Source: Fagopyrum homotropicum | Taxonomy: Eukaryota; Streptophyta; Magnoliopsida; Caryophyllales; Polygonaceae | DNA: 64,000 nucleotides | Reading direction: 5' to 3' | NCBI GenBank assembly: GCA_033239125.1 | Contig: BSWB01000004.1 | Location: 142,236,926-142,300,925 of the forward strand | Shown: piece by piece, positions 32,763 to 45,057 of the stretch | Layout of the letters: each line of letters starts with the position of its first letter | Numbering within the stretch: position 1 is the stretch's first letter | Position numbers and translations under genes: made by a program | The notes under the pieces: model-generated | The model's database searches: none | What the model was told of the DNA's origin: nothing | The model's input: only the letters and a program-made list of their open reading frames with translations

Positions 32763-34382
32763 ATCAAAATAAAAATCCATCAAATAAATAGAATTTATCA
32801 TGACAATTTCGTGTACTACAATGCTCATAGATGTCACCAAATCTAAATCACCTACATATAGATCCTTGATATAATGGAAACCTAAATCCTTAGAATCCAT
32901 AGTAGTGATCAAAAAATGTCTCCTAGAAAGGGCATAAACAACAGCATTATCTTTTCCCTTCTTATACTTAATGATATATGAAAAAGTTTCTATAAACTCC
33001 ATCCATCTACCATGTCTCCTATCCAACTTATCTTGACTCCTAAAATGCTTTAAAGACTCAAAAGTAGTTATAAGGATAAATTCACTAGGCCAAAGATAAT
33101 GCATCCATGTCTTGAAAACTCAAAATAAAGCATACAATTCCTTATCATATGTCAAATAATTCAAGCATGTTCCTTTCAATTTCTCACAAAAGAATGCAAC
33201 TAGTTTACCTTCTTGCATAAGTACTCCTCCAATGCCAATTCTTGAAGCGTCACACTCAACCTCAAATGGTTTAGTGAAATACGGAAGTACTAGAAGGGAT
33301 GCTTGTGATAGTTGCTAATTCAATTCCTTAAAAGCTTTCTCTTGAGCTTCTCCCCATTCGAATGGTACTTTCTTCTTCGTTAAAGATGTGAGAGAGGCAG
33401 CTATGGTGCTGAAATCTCGAATGAAGCGCGTAGCTAAACCGTGGAAGCTTCGTACATGGCCGAGATTTATAGGTGTTGGTCACTCTTGGATTTCTTTGAT
33501 CTTCTCATCATCTGCTTCAAGACCTCTTGTACTCACTACAAAACCAAGAAAAATAACTTGATTAGTGTTAACCTCACATTTCATAATATTAGCATATAAA
33601 GATTCATTTCTAAGAGTTCCAAGTACTTCCCTTAAGTGATCTTCATGCTCCTCAAGTAATTTGTTGTAAATGAAGATGTCATCAAAGTAGACCACCGTGA
33701 ATTTGCCAATGTAGTGACGTAGCACATGATTCATCAATTTCATTAATCTGCTAGGAACATTAGTCAAACCAAAAGGCATAACAAACCACTCATACAAAGC
33801 CAAATTTTGTTTTAAAGGCCGTCTTCCACTCATATCCTTCCCGCATTCTGATTTGAAGATATCCACTCTTAAGATCAATTTTCGAGAACAAGGTGGATTC
33901 ACTAAGCTCATCTAGCATATCGTCCAAACGGGAAATGGGATGACAATACTTGATAATGTTATTGATTACTCTACAATCAACACACATCCTCCAAGTATTA
34001 TCCTTCTTAGCTACTAGAAGGACAAGAATTGTACACGGACTCAAGCTCTCTCTCTCTTACATAGCCTTTATTCAAAAGCTCTTGAACTTGATCTTGAGTC
34101 TCTTGACTTTCCTGAGGACTCATCCTATAAGCGGGTCGATTAGAAAGTGTAGCTCCTGGAATCAAGTCAATTTGAATGCCTCAAAAAGGTGGAAGTCTTG
34201 CTGGAATCTCATCCGAAAAGACATCACAAAACTTATCTAAAAGGGTTATAATGGTTTTGGGTAAGGTATCCTTGACTTCATCACTCAAAGTCACAAGGAT
34301 TTTACATAGGCTCATAAGAACAACATCCAAAGGAGTAAAATCATCAATATACTCTTGCTTGGATGCTAGAAGAGTTCTTGAC

Positions 34383-34612
34383 TGAGGCGAGATTTTTGCA
34401 TTGCGGCGATATTTTGATAATCTCGGGCGAGATTTTGCCTCTCTAGGGAGAGATTATGCACCGGGGTGATAATTTCCTCCACTGGGGCGAGTTTTCTCAT
34501 ATCTAGGGCGATATTCGTCACTAGAATGAGAAAAGTTGTCACTGGGGAAATATTCTGATAAACTCGGACGAGATTTTGCTTCTCTAGGCCGAGATTCTTC
34601 ACTAGAGCGCTT
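34383..34612 (-). promoter_or_regulatory. Tandem GGCGAGATT cassettes in the chromovirus PR-RT linker
   Basis: About eight GGGCGAGATT or ATCTCGGGCGAGATT sites occur in 230 bp, mostly 20-40 bp apart. On the minus strand they encode an iterated peptide (LERQNLARDYQNI, LEKQNLVRVYQNI). Confidence 0.55.
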
Positions 34613-34699
34613 TTCTCGTTCTTTTCCTTTGAGAAAGTTTTACCCGTTGCCTTTGTCCTTCTTTTTCTCCTAGCTCTCAGCAATCTACAAGAGCGTCAT

Positions 34700-36240
34700 T
34701 GGTTTCAAAGTTAATATTTGACCCTTATACTCAAATGAATGTTTATTAGTAAGCCCATCATGCTTGACTTTTCTATCAAATTTCCATGGACGTCCTATAA
34801 GAATATGACATGCAAGTATGGGCACAAGATTACACACAATGCTATCCTCATATTTACCTAATGTGATGGTAGCTCTAGCTTGCTTATTCGCCTTTAATTC
34901 ACCTCAATCATTAATCCAATGCAACTTATATGTTCTAGGGTGATAAAATGTAGTAATTTTCAATTTATCAATCAAATCAGCACTAGCAATATTACAACAA
35001 CTACCATCGTCAATAATCATAGTACACACCTTCCGTTTAACAAGACAACTAGTATGGAAAAGGTTCTCTATTTGATTATCTTCACATGGAGCTATCTTAG
35101 CATGCAATGTTCTCCTATCAATCAATGATTCTCCATGCTCAAATTCAATACCTTCCTCACTATCACTAGCACTATCTTGTTCATGCAATGCATTAAGGTG
35201 GGTATGATCATTATCATGCTCTTCTTCACTTTCATATTGTCCTTGTTGATATATAAATGAAATCCTTTTATTAGGACAATCTCTAATATAATGACATCTA
35301 ATTGACATTTAAAGCATACAATATCTCTATAACGTAAAGTAGAGTTTGAATTGCTCCCTTTAGGACAACTTAAAGGCTCATTCAAGGGTCGAGATTATGT
35401 CGACTAGGGCGAGATTTTTGGACTGTTGGATTGAGATTTCGGCCTCTTCGTTCCTCCTTGGTCGAGACTACAATATCTTAACTTTGTGCTTCTTCGGGCC
35501 GAGATTGTTGTTGCTTCCAAGAGCTTGTATTCCCAAAGTTAGACCTAGTTGCTTGGCTGCTTCCTTTGGTCTTTTTCTCCAATTCCATGGTCAAATACAA
35601 CAAATCTGTCATAGTACTATATGGATACAACTCAATTTCACTTGCTAAAGATGGATGTAAAATATTTAAATAATGAGTCATTGTTGTCTCCTCATCCTCT
35701 ATGACATTGGCTTTCACCATTGCCATCAACATAGAGGTGTAAATTTCCTCCGTACTGATCCTTGCTTGAGGTTCTTAAATCGTTGTCGTAACTCTCTAGT
35801 ATGATATTGAGGCACAAATTTAGCTCTCATCAAGGCCTTCATTTGCTTCCAAGTGTTTATGTCCAGATCTAGCGTTCTTCTCCTTTCTTTGACAAGATGA
35901 TCTCACCAAACTAAGGCATCGCCTTGAAATTCCAACGCGACAATTTGGATTTTTCATTGCCTTTTCAGATTATGACAAGACCAAATCTGTTCAATTTTGG
36001 TATCCCACTCCATAAAGGCATCCGGATCACATTTGCCTTCAAAACTTGGAATTTTGACCTTCACTTTTCCAATTTCGTCATGCTCTTGGTGAAGCCTATA
36101 AGGTTCCAAGTCACGATCTCTCCTAGGACGATGGTTACGTCTAAATTAGTCTCTCCAAATGCCCTCATCATCTTCCTCCTCAAATTCCTAAAATTCATCA
36201 ACAAAATCCGGAACATTAGTTGTATTATAAAGAGGATTTG
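34700..36240 (-). pseudogene. Chromovirus gag, zinc knuckle and protease
   Basis: Minus strand: the gag domain (about 36100-35500) includes KIPSFEGKCDPDAFMEW, TWKQMKALMRAKFVP and LASEIELYPYSTMTDLLYL. The zinc knuckle is near 35350-35270 (VCFKC, then RDCPNK). The protease (35090-34730) has the active-site region MIIDDGSCCNIAS and the GRPWKFDRK block. Stops and frameshifts occur throughout. The linker to RT holds the cassettes at 34383-34612. Confidence 0.78.
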
Positions 36241-37938
36241 AATATCTCATACCTGGCCCTTGAGGGGTCTTGGAGGTATTTCTCGGGGTGGAAACTGAGT
36301 TGGATTAAGCGAACTTTTGTCAACGTCAAATACAGATCTTGGCTGAAATCTCGGCTGGATAGGGGCGAGATTCTGGGGCCGAGATTCTTATTTGGGGCGA
36401 GATTCCAACTTTTTCATCCGTTCAACCAATTGGAAACTATATCCATGAGTTATTTTAGAATGTATATGGCCTCTGGACCTGAGGACTCACTTTTGTGTGA
36501 CCCTCGAGGGATGTTTTGCTTAGACATCTACACAAACACGCAAAGTAACAACAAAGTCACGAAGTTAGTAAAAATGAAGGTACCTTACTTGTTTTCTCTA
36601 ACACTCACACCCTGTTGTGATATCGCAAGCTAATTTGATGTAATTTTTTTGGATGGATTAATACTCCTTAATTGATGGCTAGCTTCAACTAGAACTCCTT
36701 GGTTGACTCAAGTAGTTGACTTGGCTTAGAAGAAGATTATGGTGTTGAAAGATAGTTAAGGTAATCTTGTTGGAGTTCTCTTCACACAATTGACACAAAG
36801 TAGAAAGAAAATTGCAAATAGACTCAACTAGTATGATAGAAAGTATAGATACTAACTTACACACACAAAGATATAGAATCAATGAGTTTAGAGTAGAAAA
36901 AGAGGCAAGAAATAGGCACAGAAGAGATTAAGAAGAGATTTGTACGTTCCTTGAATTTATGCAATTAGAGAGAGATAGTCGGGTAGGTTTAATCTCGACA
37001 AAAAAGAATCTCGAGCAATTTCTATCTCAAGGTCGAGATTGATCAAAAGTGAGGTGTTCTGGCTATGAATTGGATCAAGGATGGTATGAAACCTCTTCTC
37101 AAGATGCCCTCTTGAACTTGGCACATTTGAATTTTTCAAATTTTACCTAAGAAAATTTTCTATAAAATCGAAACAATAGCGAGTCTCGACCAAAATCTCG
37201 GGCGAGATTCTGGACTGCGGGTCCAGATTGTCAAATCGTCGATTGTTTGACGAAAACCACTGAATATGCTTTGGATATACTCCAACCTTGTTGCCTTGAT
37301 GAACCCTTCTCAGTTGGATCGCAACAATCCTCACTCGAAAGGCTCTTCCCAAACCTTAGGGTATAATTGATAACATGAAATGGCGTTGGGAATATGGTAC
37401 CTTTGTATTTTTGGCTTTCTTGTGGAGCTAGGGGATAGCTAGATCGAATAATAGGGTTGTTGTAGGTGGTTATACGAAGAGATTTGGGATAGATATTTGG
37501 CTAGGATTTGCAAGATATTATAAGATCTCATATGCTAGATAAGATCTCAACAATAAGATCACTTGTAAATCTCTTTCCTCCTTGGATATAGCAGCTGGAT
37601 ATAATTAGATTTGACTCAAATCTAAGGGGGTCGTGACTAGATATGGAGAAATCATAAAACTTGTTGGACAAGTAATCTTAAAATCTCGGCTTTATGCACT
37701 CGGTCTCGGGCGAGATCTCTTTGGAACTCAGGTGGGATTTCAGTTTAGGGTGTGGTTGGCTTATGTTTGGGCTATGGCGTCTCTCCCTTCTCTAATAGAA
37801 ACAAGACAACACACGTTAAACTCAGATAATCTCAAAGAATAGCAACAACAAAAAGACTCGATTTTTATTTGACTCAAAGAAGACTCACATAAAAACACCC
37901 AAACCGTTGTGTGTGGATGAGTTGAACTTCAAGCAATT
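36241..37938 (-). other. Leader region of the chromovirus element with more cassettes
   Basis: No convincing gene. ATCTCGGGCGAGATT-type sites recur near 36340-36405, 36990-37045, 37175-37215 and 37680-37720. This is the untranslated leader between the PBS and gag. Confidence 0.5.
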
Positions 37939-37951
37939 AGATCTTATACCA
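37939..37951 (-). other. Primer-binding site, degenerate tRNA-iMet type
   Basis: The minus strand reads TGGTATAAGATCT, three bases after the LTR end. It resembles the usual TGGTATCAGAGC with changes. Confidence 0.65.
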
Positions 37952-37954
37952 CTT

Positions 37955-39013
37955 TGATGTGGGGTTGATGCCACAGTTTCCCAATCTAGATTGAAGTCCA
38001 TGAAATCAATGAGAAAAGGAATCTCGGGCGAGATTTATATGGTAAGGTCGAGATTCTTGAAAACTCGTAGAATTAGAACATGGTTAATATGGATGATAAT
38101 GGAAAGATAAAGAAGATGATTAATGGACTGAAATTGATGAAAATATAGGAAGATAGAACCAAGATATAAACTTGCAAAGAACCTTGATCAATTGGATTAA
38201 AACCCTCAACAAAGAGTTACCTTGACCCTTCCTTCTTCAACCTTACACAAACCTTCTAAGTAAGGCACACACACAAGGAGGGACTAGTTTGACTAGTAGC
38301 ACCAATCTTTAAGAAGATTAACACACACAAGAACAACCTAGCAAGGACAACTATTCAACCAAAAGGCTCTCTTTTTTATTAAGTGGGAATGAATAAAACG
38401 CACACTTCGTAAATGAAGCAAGGAGTATCTCACAATATATGTGGAAATAATATCAAAACTAATCTATCTATAATATCGTCTTCCTAAGGCTATTTATAGG
38501 CAAGATTCCTCTAAAAGATAAAATAAATGATAATCCTAAAAGATAAGATCAAGACCAAAAGATACATTTAGAATGTTTATAGCTTTAAAGGTATTAAAAA
38601 TAAATAACTAACAAATCAAGCAAGAGGTAATAAGATCTCGACTGGATCTTGAAAATCTCGACTGGGATCTCGGGCAAAATTTTTGTTCTTGGGGTCGATA
38701 TTTTGATTCGCTTGCTCAAATCTCAATTTAGCCACAATTTTTGTCTCCTTGATCATCTTCACTCTTGTAGGGTCCTTCCACAATTGACACCAATGTCACT
38801 AAAGAAGACTTAGTCACAAGTAGAGTCTCTTTAGATGTACATGTTGCCAATAAGCTAGCAACGTCTTCTTGGATGGACCTTGCTCTTGATCTAGTGATAG
38901 GTCCTTCTATGTCATGACTTGAAGATGATATAGCCTTCTTCTCCTAAAATGCTTTTGCTCTAGCTCTAGTGATTGGTTCTTATATAGTTGGTGTTGGGGA
39001 TGGTCTCTCATCA
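37955..39013 (-). repeat. 5' LTR of the chromovirus element (1059 bp)
   Basis: On the plus strand it begins TGATGTGGGG and ends CTCTCATCA, giving the inverted ends TGATG/CATCA. Cassettes are at 38019-38066 (AATCTCGGGCGAGATTT) and 38632-38702. The minus-strand TATA CTATAAATA (38491-38499) lies downstream of the second cassette in the sense of transcription. Confidence 0.85.
38491..38499 (-). promoter_or_regulatory. LTR TATA box of the chromovirus element
   Basis: CTATAAATA on the minus strand, about 130 bp downstream of the cassette at 38632-38702. The same arrangement occurs in the other LTR (31271-31279 and 31404-31480). Confidence 0.5.
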
Positions 39014-39333
39014 GTCACCCTAGTTTGTATCTTTTAGCCCAAAGCAATGAACTTGGAGATTCTTGGAGATTCGGTATTCTGCTTAACTTGCCTGATAATT
39101 TTGCCTCCTAGGATGGTTAGTTTCGTTAACAAAGATTCAACATCAACAGTTACTTATTTTTGGAGGAAAGTGTGATCTTGTGCATGGATAGTATTTGTCG
39201 ACACATTAATGATAAGTACAACCATCCCTGAGCTGGCAGTAGTGCCTCAACCACCAAACCCATAGTTGAGGTTGCCACCGGTGTCTTCTTCTTCATCAGA
39301 TGTATCCCCGATGCCCTTTTTCTTTCTCACCAT
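39014..39333 (-). pseudogene. Possible LINE ORF1 start
   Basis: On the minus strand, MVRKKKGIGDTSDEEEDTGG starts at 39333 and the frame decays through several stops into the chromovirus LTR. A basic start of this kind is common in plant L1 ORF1. If the chromovirus (TSD GTCAG/GTCAC) is removed, this joins the ORF1 piece ending at 30719, and the three LINE pieces add up to about 6.4 kb, a normal L1 length. The assignment is inferred. Confidence 0.4.
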
Positions 39334-40385
39334 AACCCATGATTGGTAACTTGTGGAGAGACTTATGATTATATGTAGCACAAGTAAGCAGCAAGTGCTA
39401 ATTTTATGTGAACTTAATACTTACTACAACTCTCTAATTGCCTTGGGATCACATCGGATAACCAATCTTCCAAGGAGATAGAGGTAATAGAGAAGACACT
39501 AATCAAGGATTACTAATTAGAACACCTACAATGAGAAGTTAAGTCATACAGCCGCACTCATTGCCATCAATTACATGTTTCTTTAGTAGGAACTTGATAT
39601 TGGCTTGGAAGTGATCCTTTTCGTCAGTTGTATGACGCCCAGTAGCGATACACCCCAACGTAAGGATCCAACGATGCAAGATTAACACAAACTAAAACAA
39701 ACTTGCACACGTGTTTTATTACATTTTTTGATAATGGTAAATAAAAATAAAGGATATGTATTGTTAAAGCTTCAAACATCTCACCATTCACTATACAATA
39801 CTCGCATCAACTCTCATAAGCATCTCACCTATAAGAAAAATGTATTCGCCCTCACATCGCTCAAAGGCAATCCACCCGGCATTTCACCGAGGAGGTTCCG
39901 GCATCTCATCAAAAACCAAGGAACTAGACTCTTTTTTCCAAAAATATCAACTCTCACTTTTTTTTATGAATCATGGAAGCCTTAAAATAGGGAACATAAA
40001 GAAAAATTAAAGATCATGAACAAGGCAAAAAATCATATTAAATAATAGGCATTAAAGATCCACATAATGAGGCGTTGGTTTTGGAGTCTTCACATTTTGG
40101 GCCATAAATCTGACAGTTAGAAGAACTGCATTTTCGATCCATCTATTGGACAAATGTTCTCTTGTAGTCTACATGAATATTTTAGCCCTTTAAATCATCT
40201 TTTCAAAAAGTATTTATGGACCTTCATTGGATAAACGTTGCATTCTTTATCACCAAAATCTATCTCATTACATCGCACGAATGTGCACTTAAGGTGCATG
40301 CTCCAGCAAATCAAAAGAAGTTATGCCATTATGGAGAGTGAAATAAAATTTTGGTTTACAAACATGGTTATATTGACCTGTATTA
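39334..40385. other. Unassigned AT-rich stretch
   Basis: The part next to 39333 may be the LINE 5' leader. Beyond that I see no gene, repeat or element ends. Confidence 0.4.
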
Positions 40386-40545
40386 CACTATAACCATGGT
40401 TTTAAACCACGCTTATAGTATTTTTAAAAAATCATTATAACCTTGTTTGAAACCACCACTATAGTATTTAATTTTGTATATATATAGAAATAAATTCAAT
40501 ATAATCTCGGTTTAAAACCATGGCTATATTATTGAAAATATCTTG
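40386..40545. repeat. Three consecutive imperfect palindromes
   Basis: Hairpins at about 40386-40420, 40432-40468 and 40496-40535 share a core of ATAACCATGGTTT and its complement. Such arrays are typical of subterminal repeats of CACTA-type DNA transposons, but no element ends are visible. Confidence 0.5.
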
Positions 40546-40657
40546 GTCTTGAAAAACTTCATATTTTCGGAGTCAAGTTTCCTTCGTACCTATGAGGTTA
40601 GTTTCTTCTTTCTTATTATTTCCGGGTAAAAAAATCCAAGATTTTAAAATAGCTAGG

Positions 40658-41651
40658 TGATGCGGGCCTATGTCGCAATTTTTCGATCTAGATTGAAGTC
40701 CACAAAATTGACGATAGAAGGAATCTTGGTGGCAAATCTTGGGCGAGATTTGTATGGTAAGGCCAAGATTCTCGAAAACTCCGAAAACAAGAACGTGATT
40801 AATATGGATTATAATGATAAGATAAAGAATATGATTATTGGAATGAATGGATGGGAATATAGGAAGATAAGAACCAAGATATTCTTGCAAAGAACCTTGA
40901 CCAATGGATAAAAATCCCTTAACAAAGAGCTTACATTAATCCTTCCTTCTTCAACCTTACACAAGCCTTTTAATTAAGACAATCACAAGGAAAGACTAAT
41001 TTGACTAGTAGCACCAATCTTTAAAAAGATTAACACGCACAAGAACAACCTAGCAAGGACGCACAACTATTCAATGAAAGGCTCTCTTTTTTATTGAACT
41101 GAAATGAATAAATCAAACATTTCGTAAATGAAGTAAACGAGTATCTCACAATAATGTGAAAATCAATAATCAATCTAAGCTAACTAATAATCTCGGTCAC
41201 TGTGGTATATATATAGGCGAGATTCTCCTAAAAGATAAAGAATAAAATAATCTTACAAAATGTAGGATGGAAAATTAAACATTTAGAAATGTATAAAATA
41301 ACTAACTATAATCTTGTATAAATTTTAACAAGATTCGTGCAAATCTTGACTTAAGAGGTTTAATAATCTCGGCTAGATACTTGTGGGGCTGAGGTCTTCA
41401 CTTGCTTCCTTGATCATCTTCACTCTTGTATGGCTCATCCATAATAAATATCAATGTAACTAAAGAAGACTTAGATATAAGTAGAGTCTCCTTAGATGTA
41501 CAAGATTTCAATAAGCTAGCAAACCTCTTCTCGGATTGATCTTGATATAGTGATAGATCCTTCCATAATATATAATGTAAAGATGATGTAGACTTTTTCT
41601 CCTTCAATGTTTCTACTCTATCTCTAGAGTGTTGGAGATGGTCCCTTATCA
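40658..41651 (-). mobile_element. Solo LTR of the chromovirus family (994 bp)
   Basis: It is homologous to 37955-39013 over its length, with ends TGATGCGGG and CCCTTATCA (plus strand). Perfect 5-bp duplications CTAGG lie at 40653-40657 and 41652-41656. No PBS or internal sequence is present. Confidence 0.88.
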
Positions 41652-41656
41652 CTAGG

Positions 41657-41892
41657 TTTAATTTTTATTGATAAACTTAGAAAGTTCTAATAGACATTAG
41701 ACTATATTACGTTTAATTTATATATGTTTTTGTTTATTTTATTTTCTTTCTTCGAAAAAAATAAAGATTTCGATGAATCACACGAACTTGAATGAAAAAT
41801 GGGTTTATACATTGCCTATGATCTCCCAGGAAAAAAAAAAAAAAAAAAAAAGGCTAACTGTTTGGCAAAAGTTCATTCCAATCCAACAAGTT
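41657..41892. other. AT-rich spacer with an A21 tract
   Basis: A run of 21 A (41831-41851) is the only feature, plus the first SINE target duplication at 41881-41892. The tract could be an old retroposon tail. Confidence 0.4.
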
Positions 41893-41990
41893 TTTTTTTT
41901 TTTTTTTTAAGAAGGTTACGTAGATCGCCCGGTTCGATCGGCTACCCTCCCGCCCTCTCCACATCCCACTAGACCAACTGAGTATTGGTC
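41893..41990 (-). mobile_element. Short tRNA-derived SINE
   Basis: Minus strand: an A-box-like TGGTCTAGTGG and a B-box-like GATCGAACCGG about 30 bp apart, then a short unique end and an A tail (T run 41893-41908 on plus). Perfect 12-bp duplications ATCCAACAAGTT lie at 41881-41892 and 41991-42002. The body is only about 80 bp, so it may be 3'-shortened. Confidence 0.75.
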
Positions 41991-42002
41991 ATCCAACAAG
42001 TT

Positions 42003-44190
42003 AAAAATGATCAAAACTATCGATGAGTTCGTAATTTCTTATACATATTATAAAAATATAATCACGTAATAAATGTGACAAAGATAACTAAAATTTTCAT
42101 CACAACCCACCAACGTTTTTATCATAAAAATGGAAGAAAGAAGTTTGATAAAACATTGAAAGACGTATTCGTAGCAAGGCCTTGTTTGGATTAGAGAATC
42201 ACTGTTCATTCAAAATATCATTTGCACCGATCAATGGTCAATTCAGGAGTGCTTTCAAAACCCTGCAATAATGTGGTATGCATCAAAGTATCAAACCCTA
42301 GTGCCCATACGTGTCGTTCCACTGCTACTTCTTTGTACTTTCACTTCCCTGCTTCACTGCTCTTCGTTTGCATTTATATTCTTTATATGATATAAATATT
42401 AGTAGACTGCATGGAAAAGCATGCACAAACAAAACGAAACAAACCATTATCAACAATCGTCCCATTCCCGACGAAGCCTAAATTTCACCTTTAGATATAT
42501 ACAACCTTTATGTTCAGTGTTTGTTTTTCCTTTGTTGGAGATATATCTTCTTACTAGTTAGTGGAAATAAATATTATAATTGTAGAATACGTATCAAACA
42601 TTGTATTTCCAACTTATGATACCTAAAATAAAGATAAATAGATATGAGTAGCAAGATAATAATTTGTATCCAATTATTTATGTTTAATACTTTTTTATGT
42701 TCAATCAAATGAGCCATAAAATAATTTTCAAGAAAAAAGGGATAAAAAGGGAAAATTAAATAAATTTACATTGTCGGTAAGAACGAGGATTATAAAAATT
42801 ATTTTTCGCATAGTTCATAAATAATATCGTGTAATCTTGTTTTATGAAAAGTTTGTCATAGTTAATAGCTAATTGATTTGTTTTTTGTGGAGGAAAATCA
42901 AAGCTAAGAAATTAACTGTTTAATTTTATTATTAAAACTAATTAGTAATTATCACTAATAAAGCATGATAATTGATAAGAATATATTACTAATCCAATTC
43001 AGAAAATACATTCCACATGGTTTGGAGGAAGTCAAACATTCTACAAAGTTGATTAACACATCTACAAAAGAAAAATAAATTATATAAAAATATAATCAGT
43101 ATTTTGCTTTGTGGAGGATAATGTTACGATAGGTTGTTGTGGCCTTCCAACATATATAATTACTCCAACATGTAAACAAATGAAGTTTTCTAATGTCTTT
43201 GTTGATTGCATAATCAGAATCTAAATAATCATACAACTCATCACTGAAAGAGTGATGAATATATAACAAACCAATGTTAATAGATCCATACAAAGTAAGA
43301 ACTAATAGCATTACGATGTTTATCTCTTGGTTGAGACATAAATATGTTCAAAACAACTATGGAAAAGGTTAGGTATGGTTGAGTGTCAAATTCACAAGGA
43401 ATATGTATGAATTGGACGTAGCAATAGATTGACAATTATGCTAATTTAAGGGAGAAAAGGAAAGATTAAAGTAAGAAATATCTTAACTGCAAATGGTTTT
43501 TTGGCATTGTCAAAAGAAAAAGTAACAAGCAAATGATAGTCAAGAAATATATAAACGCAAGTGATTAAAGAATATGTATCACTGCTATAATAAATTAATA
43601 TATGAACTAGTATATGAACATAATAAGCAATCAATCAGCGGATACGTAGATATTTGTCAAAAATATCATTTATCACATCTCATTGTATAAAGATTACGTA
43701 CAACCTAACCCAAAGACATTCTCGCGGTTGTAGAGGGTAAAAGTCAAACTCATTAAGTATATAGAAAACAAATAAAAGACCAAAACAGGTCATGTTGTCA
43801 CATAAAGGCTAGAAAGATATAAAACCGGTAAGTTTATGACAAATAAGAATCCTCGAGGTAAAGGCAAATCTCTCTCCTCAAACCAAGTTAAATCTCAAAA
43901 GGTCGAATAGTATTAGTACGTTCTAACAAAAAAAACTAATCTATTTCCAAAGAAAACACTATTTCTCAACATATGCCAAGAAAGGGTATTAATAAGATCA
44001 ATGCGTAAAACAAACTCAGTTAATTTCCGTTCAACAATTCATATACAATAACTATAAACCAATGCATTATATGGTTCATTCAATCCTTAGATCATTAGAA
44101 AACTAGTGAGACATGAAGTAAATATCAAAGAAATAAAATAAATAGCAAATACAAGATATAAACAATAATCCATAAGAAAACCTCAAGGAA
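42003..44190. other. AT-rich intergenic DNA
   Basis: No gene or complete element seen. Frames are short and full of stops. Confidence 0.5.
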
Positions 44191-44400
44191 CTCCCCAACA
44201 AAAGTGTTCTTCGCGAATCCGAGTAGAAAAGGAAAATTATCGTCTAGGGTCGAATTCTCAACAAAGAGGAACAAGGTTGGAACCCTTCTAACAACTTAAA
44301 ACTAGCAATATATAGGGTATATAATTGGGTCCTAAAAGATATGGAAAAACCCAAAGAAATAATACAATCGGGATCTTTAATTCGGAGTTCGTTACGCATC
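44190..44400 (-). repeat. Possible old LTR end and degraded PBS, Athila-like
   Basis: The minus strand near 44250-44190 reads TCGACCCTAGACGATA, TTTTCCTTTTCTACTCGG, TTCGCGAAGAACAC, then TTTTGTTGGGGAGTT. This lines up loosely with the last 90 bp of LTR X and a shortened TTTTTGGCGCCGTTGCCGGGG. It is ancient and uncertain. Confidence 0.35.
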
Positions 44401-45057
44401 AACATGGGCATGCAATTAGGATGAGACGGGCAAGACGCGGGCAAGAAATCCGTGACCAAGCCATCTCACGGCGTCTCAAGTAAAAATCAAGGAGAAAGTA
44501 AGGCGACACGGGCAAAAATGGGGGTGTCACGGTGATGAGAGTTGAAGTGTGAACCTCATGTTCTCACAAATACTTACAAGACCCGTTGTAGTAGAGGGGG
44601 ACAAGATCGAGCATAAGGAAGAAGATGTTTTGCTTTGACAAATTAATTAAGAAGCCAAAACAAAAAAAATATATATAAACAAATAGTAAGGAACATAGGA
44701 TGAAACCGGAAACCGAAAGAAGAGAACCTTGGTCGACCGCCTGGGGTCGGTTTGACAGGAATAATACGTAGTTTCAAAACCAAAATATGCATACGATATA
44801 AATCAACTAATTTGTCAAATCAATACATTCTAGAATCCAGCATACTCGACCTTTGTCAAAGAAGTTTTCTAAACTTTAATTGTGATAACTTGTTTTCTCC
44901 AACATAACTCATCACCGAGTTTAGAAAACATCAGACTTCACAATACAACATGATCTTAGTAGCTATGGAAACTTATACGAGATGTCTTGCGAAGCTCTAG
45001 GCTAAGCTTTGATATGGATTAAGATTCTTGATATGTGATAGAGTTTCAAAAGTAACA

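Larger units (their letters stand above)
31637..34700 (-). pseudogene. Chromovirus pol: RT, RNase H, rearranged integrase
   Basis: Minus-strand frames give RT (34044-33480: VAKKDNTWRMCVDCR, KIDLKSGYLQIRM, EWFVMPFGLTN, VVYFDDIFIYNK), RNase H (33104-32770: HYLWPSEFI, ESLKHFRSQ, VYALSRR in place of the usual ADALSRR) and integrase. Integrase parts are zinc finger (32509-32380), core (32368-32042: PWLDISMNFV, GRDSIFVVVDRFSKM) and the HPQTDGQTE to YGLNPLTPFD end (32078-31722). A second copy of the HPQTDGQTE block (32762-32510) is wedged between RNase H and the zinc finger. The C-terminus, any chromodomain and the polypurine tract are deleted at 31636. The catalytic FDD is kept in RT. Confidence 0.82.
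30720..39013 (-). mobile_element. Chromovirus-type Ty3/gypsy retrotransposon, degenerate
   Basis: On the minus strand the order is 5' LTR (39013-37955), PBS (37951-37939), leader, gag, zinc knuckle, protease, RT, RNase H, integrase and a truncated 3' LTR (31636-30720). The pol motifs resemble the CRM/Reina group of chromoviruses from memory. Flanking 5-mers GTCAG (30715-30719) and GTCAC (39014-39018) may be the target duplication with one change. Numerous stops, a 253-bp duplication and a 3' deletion make it dead. Confidence 0.85.
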
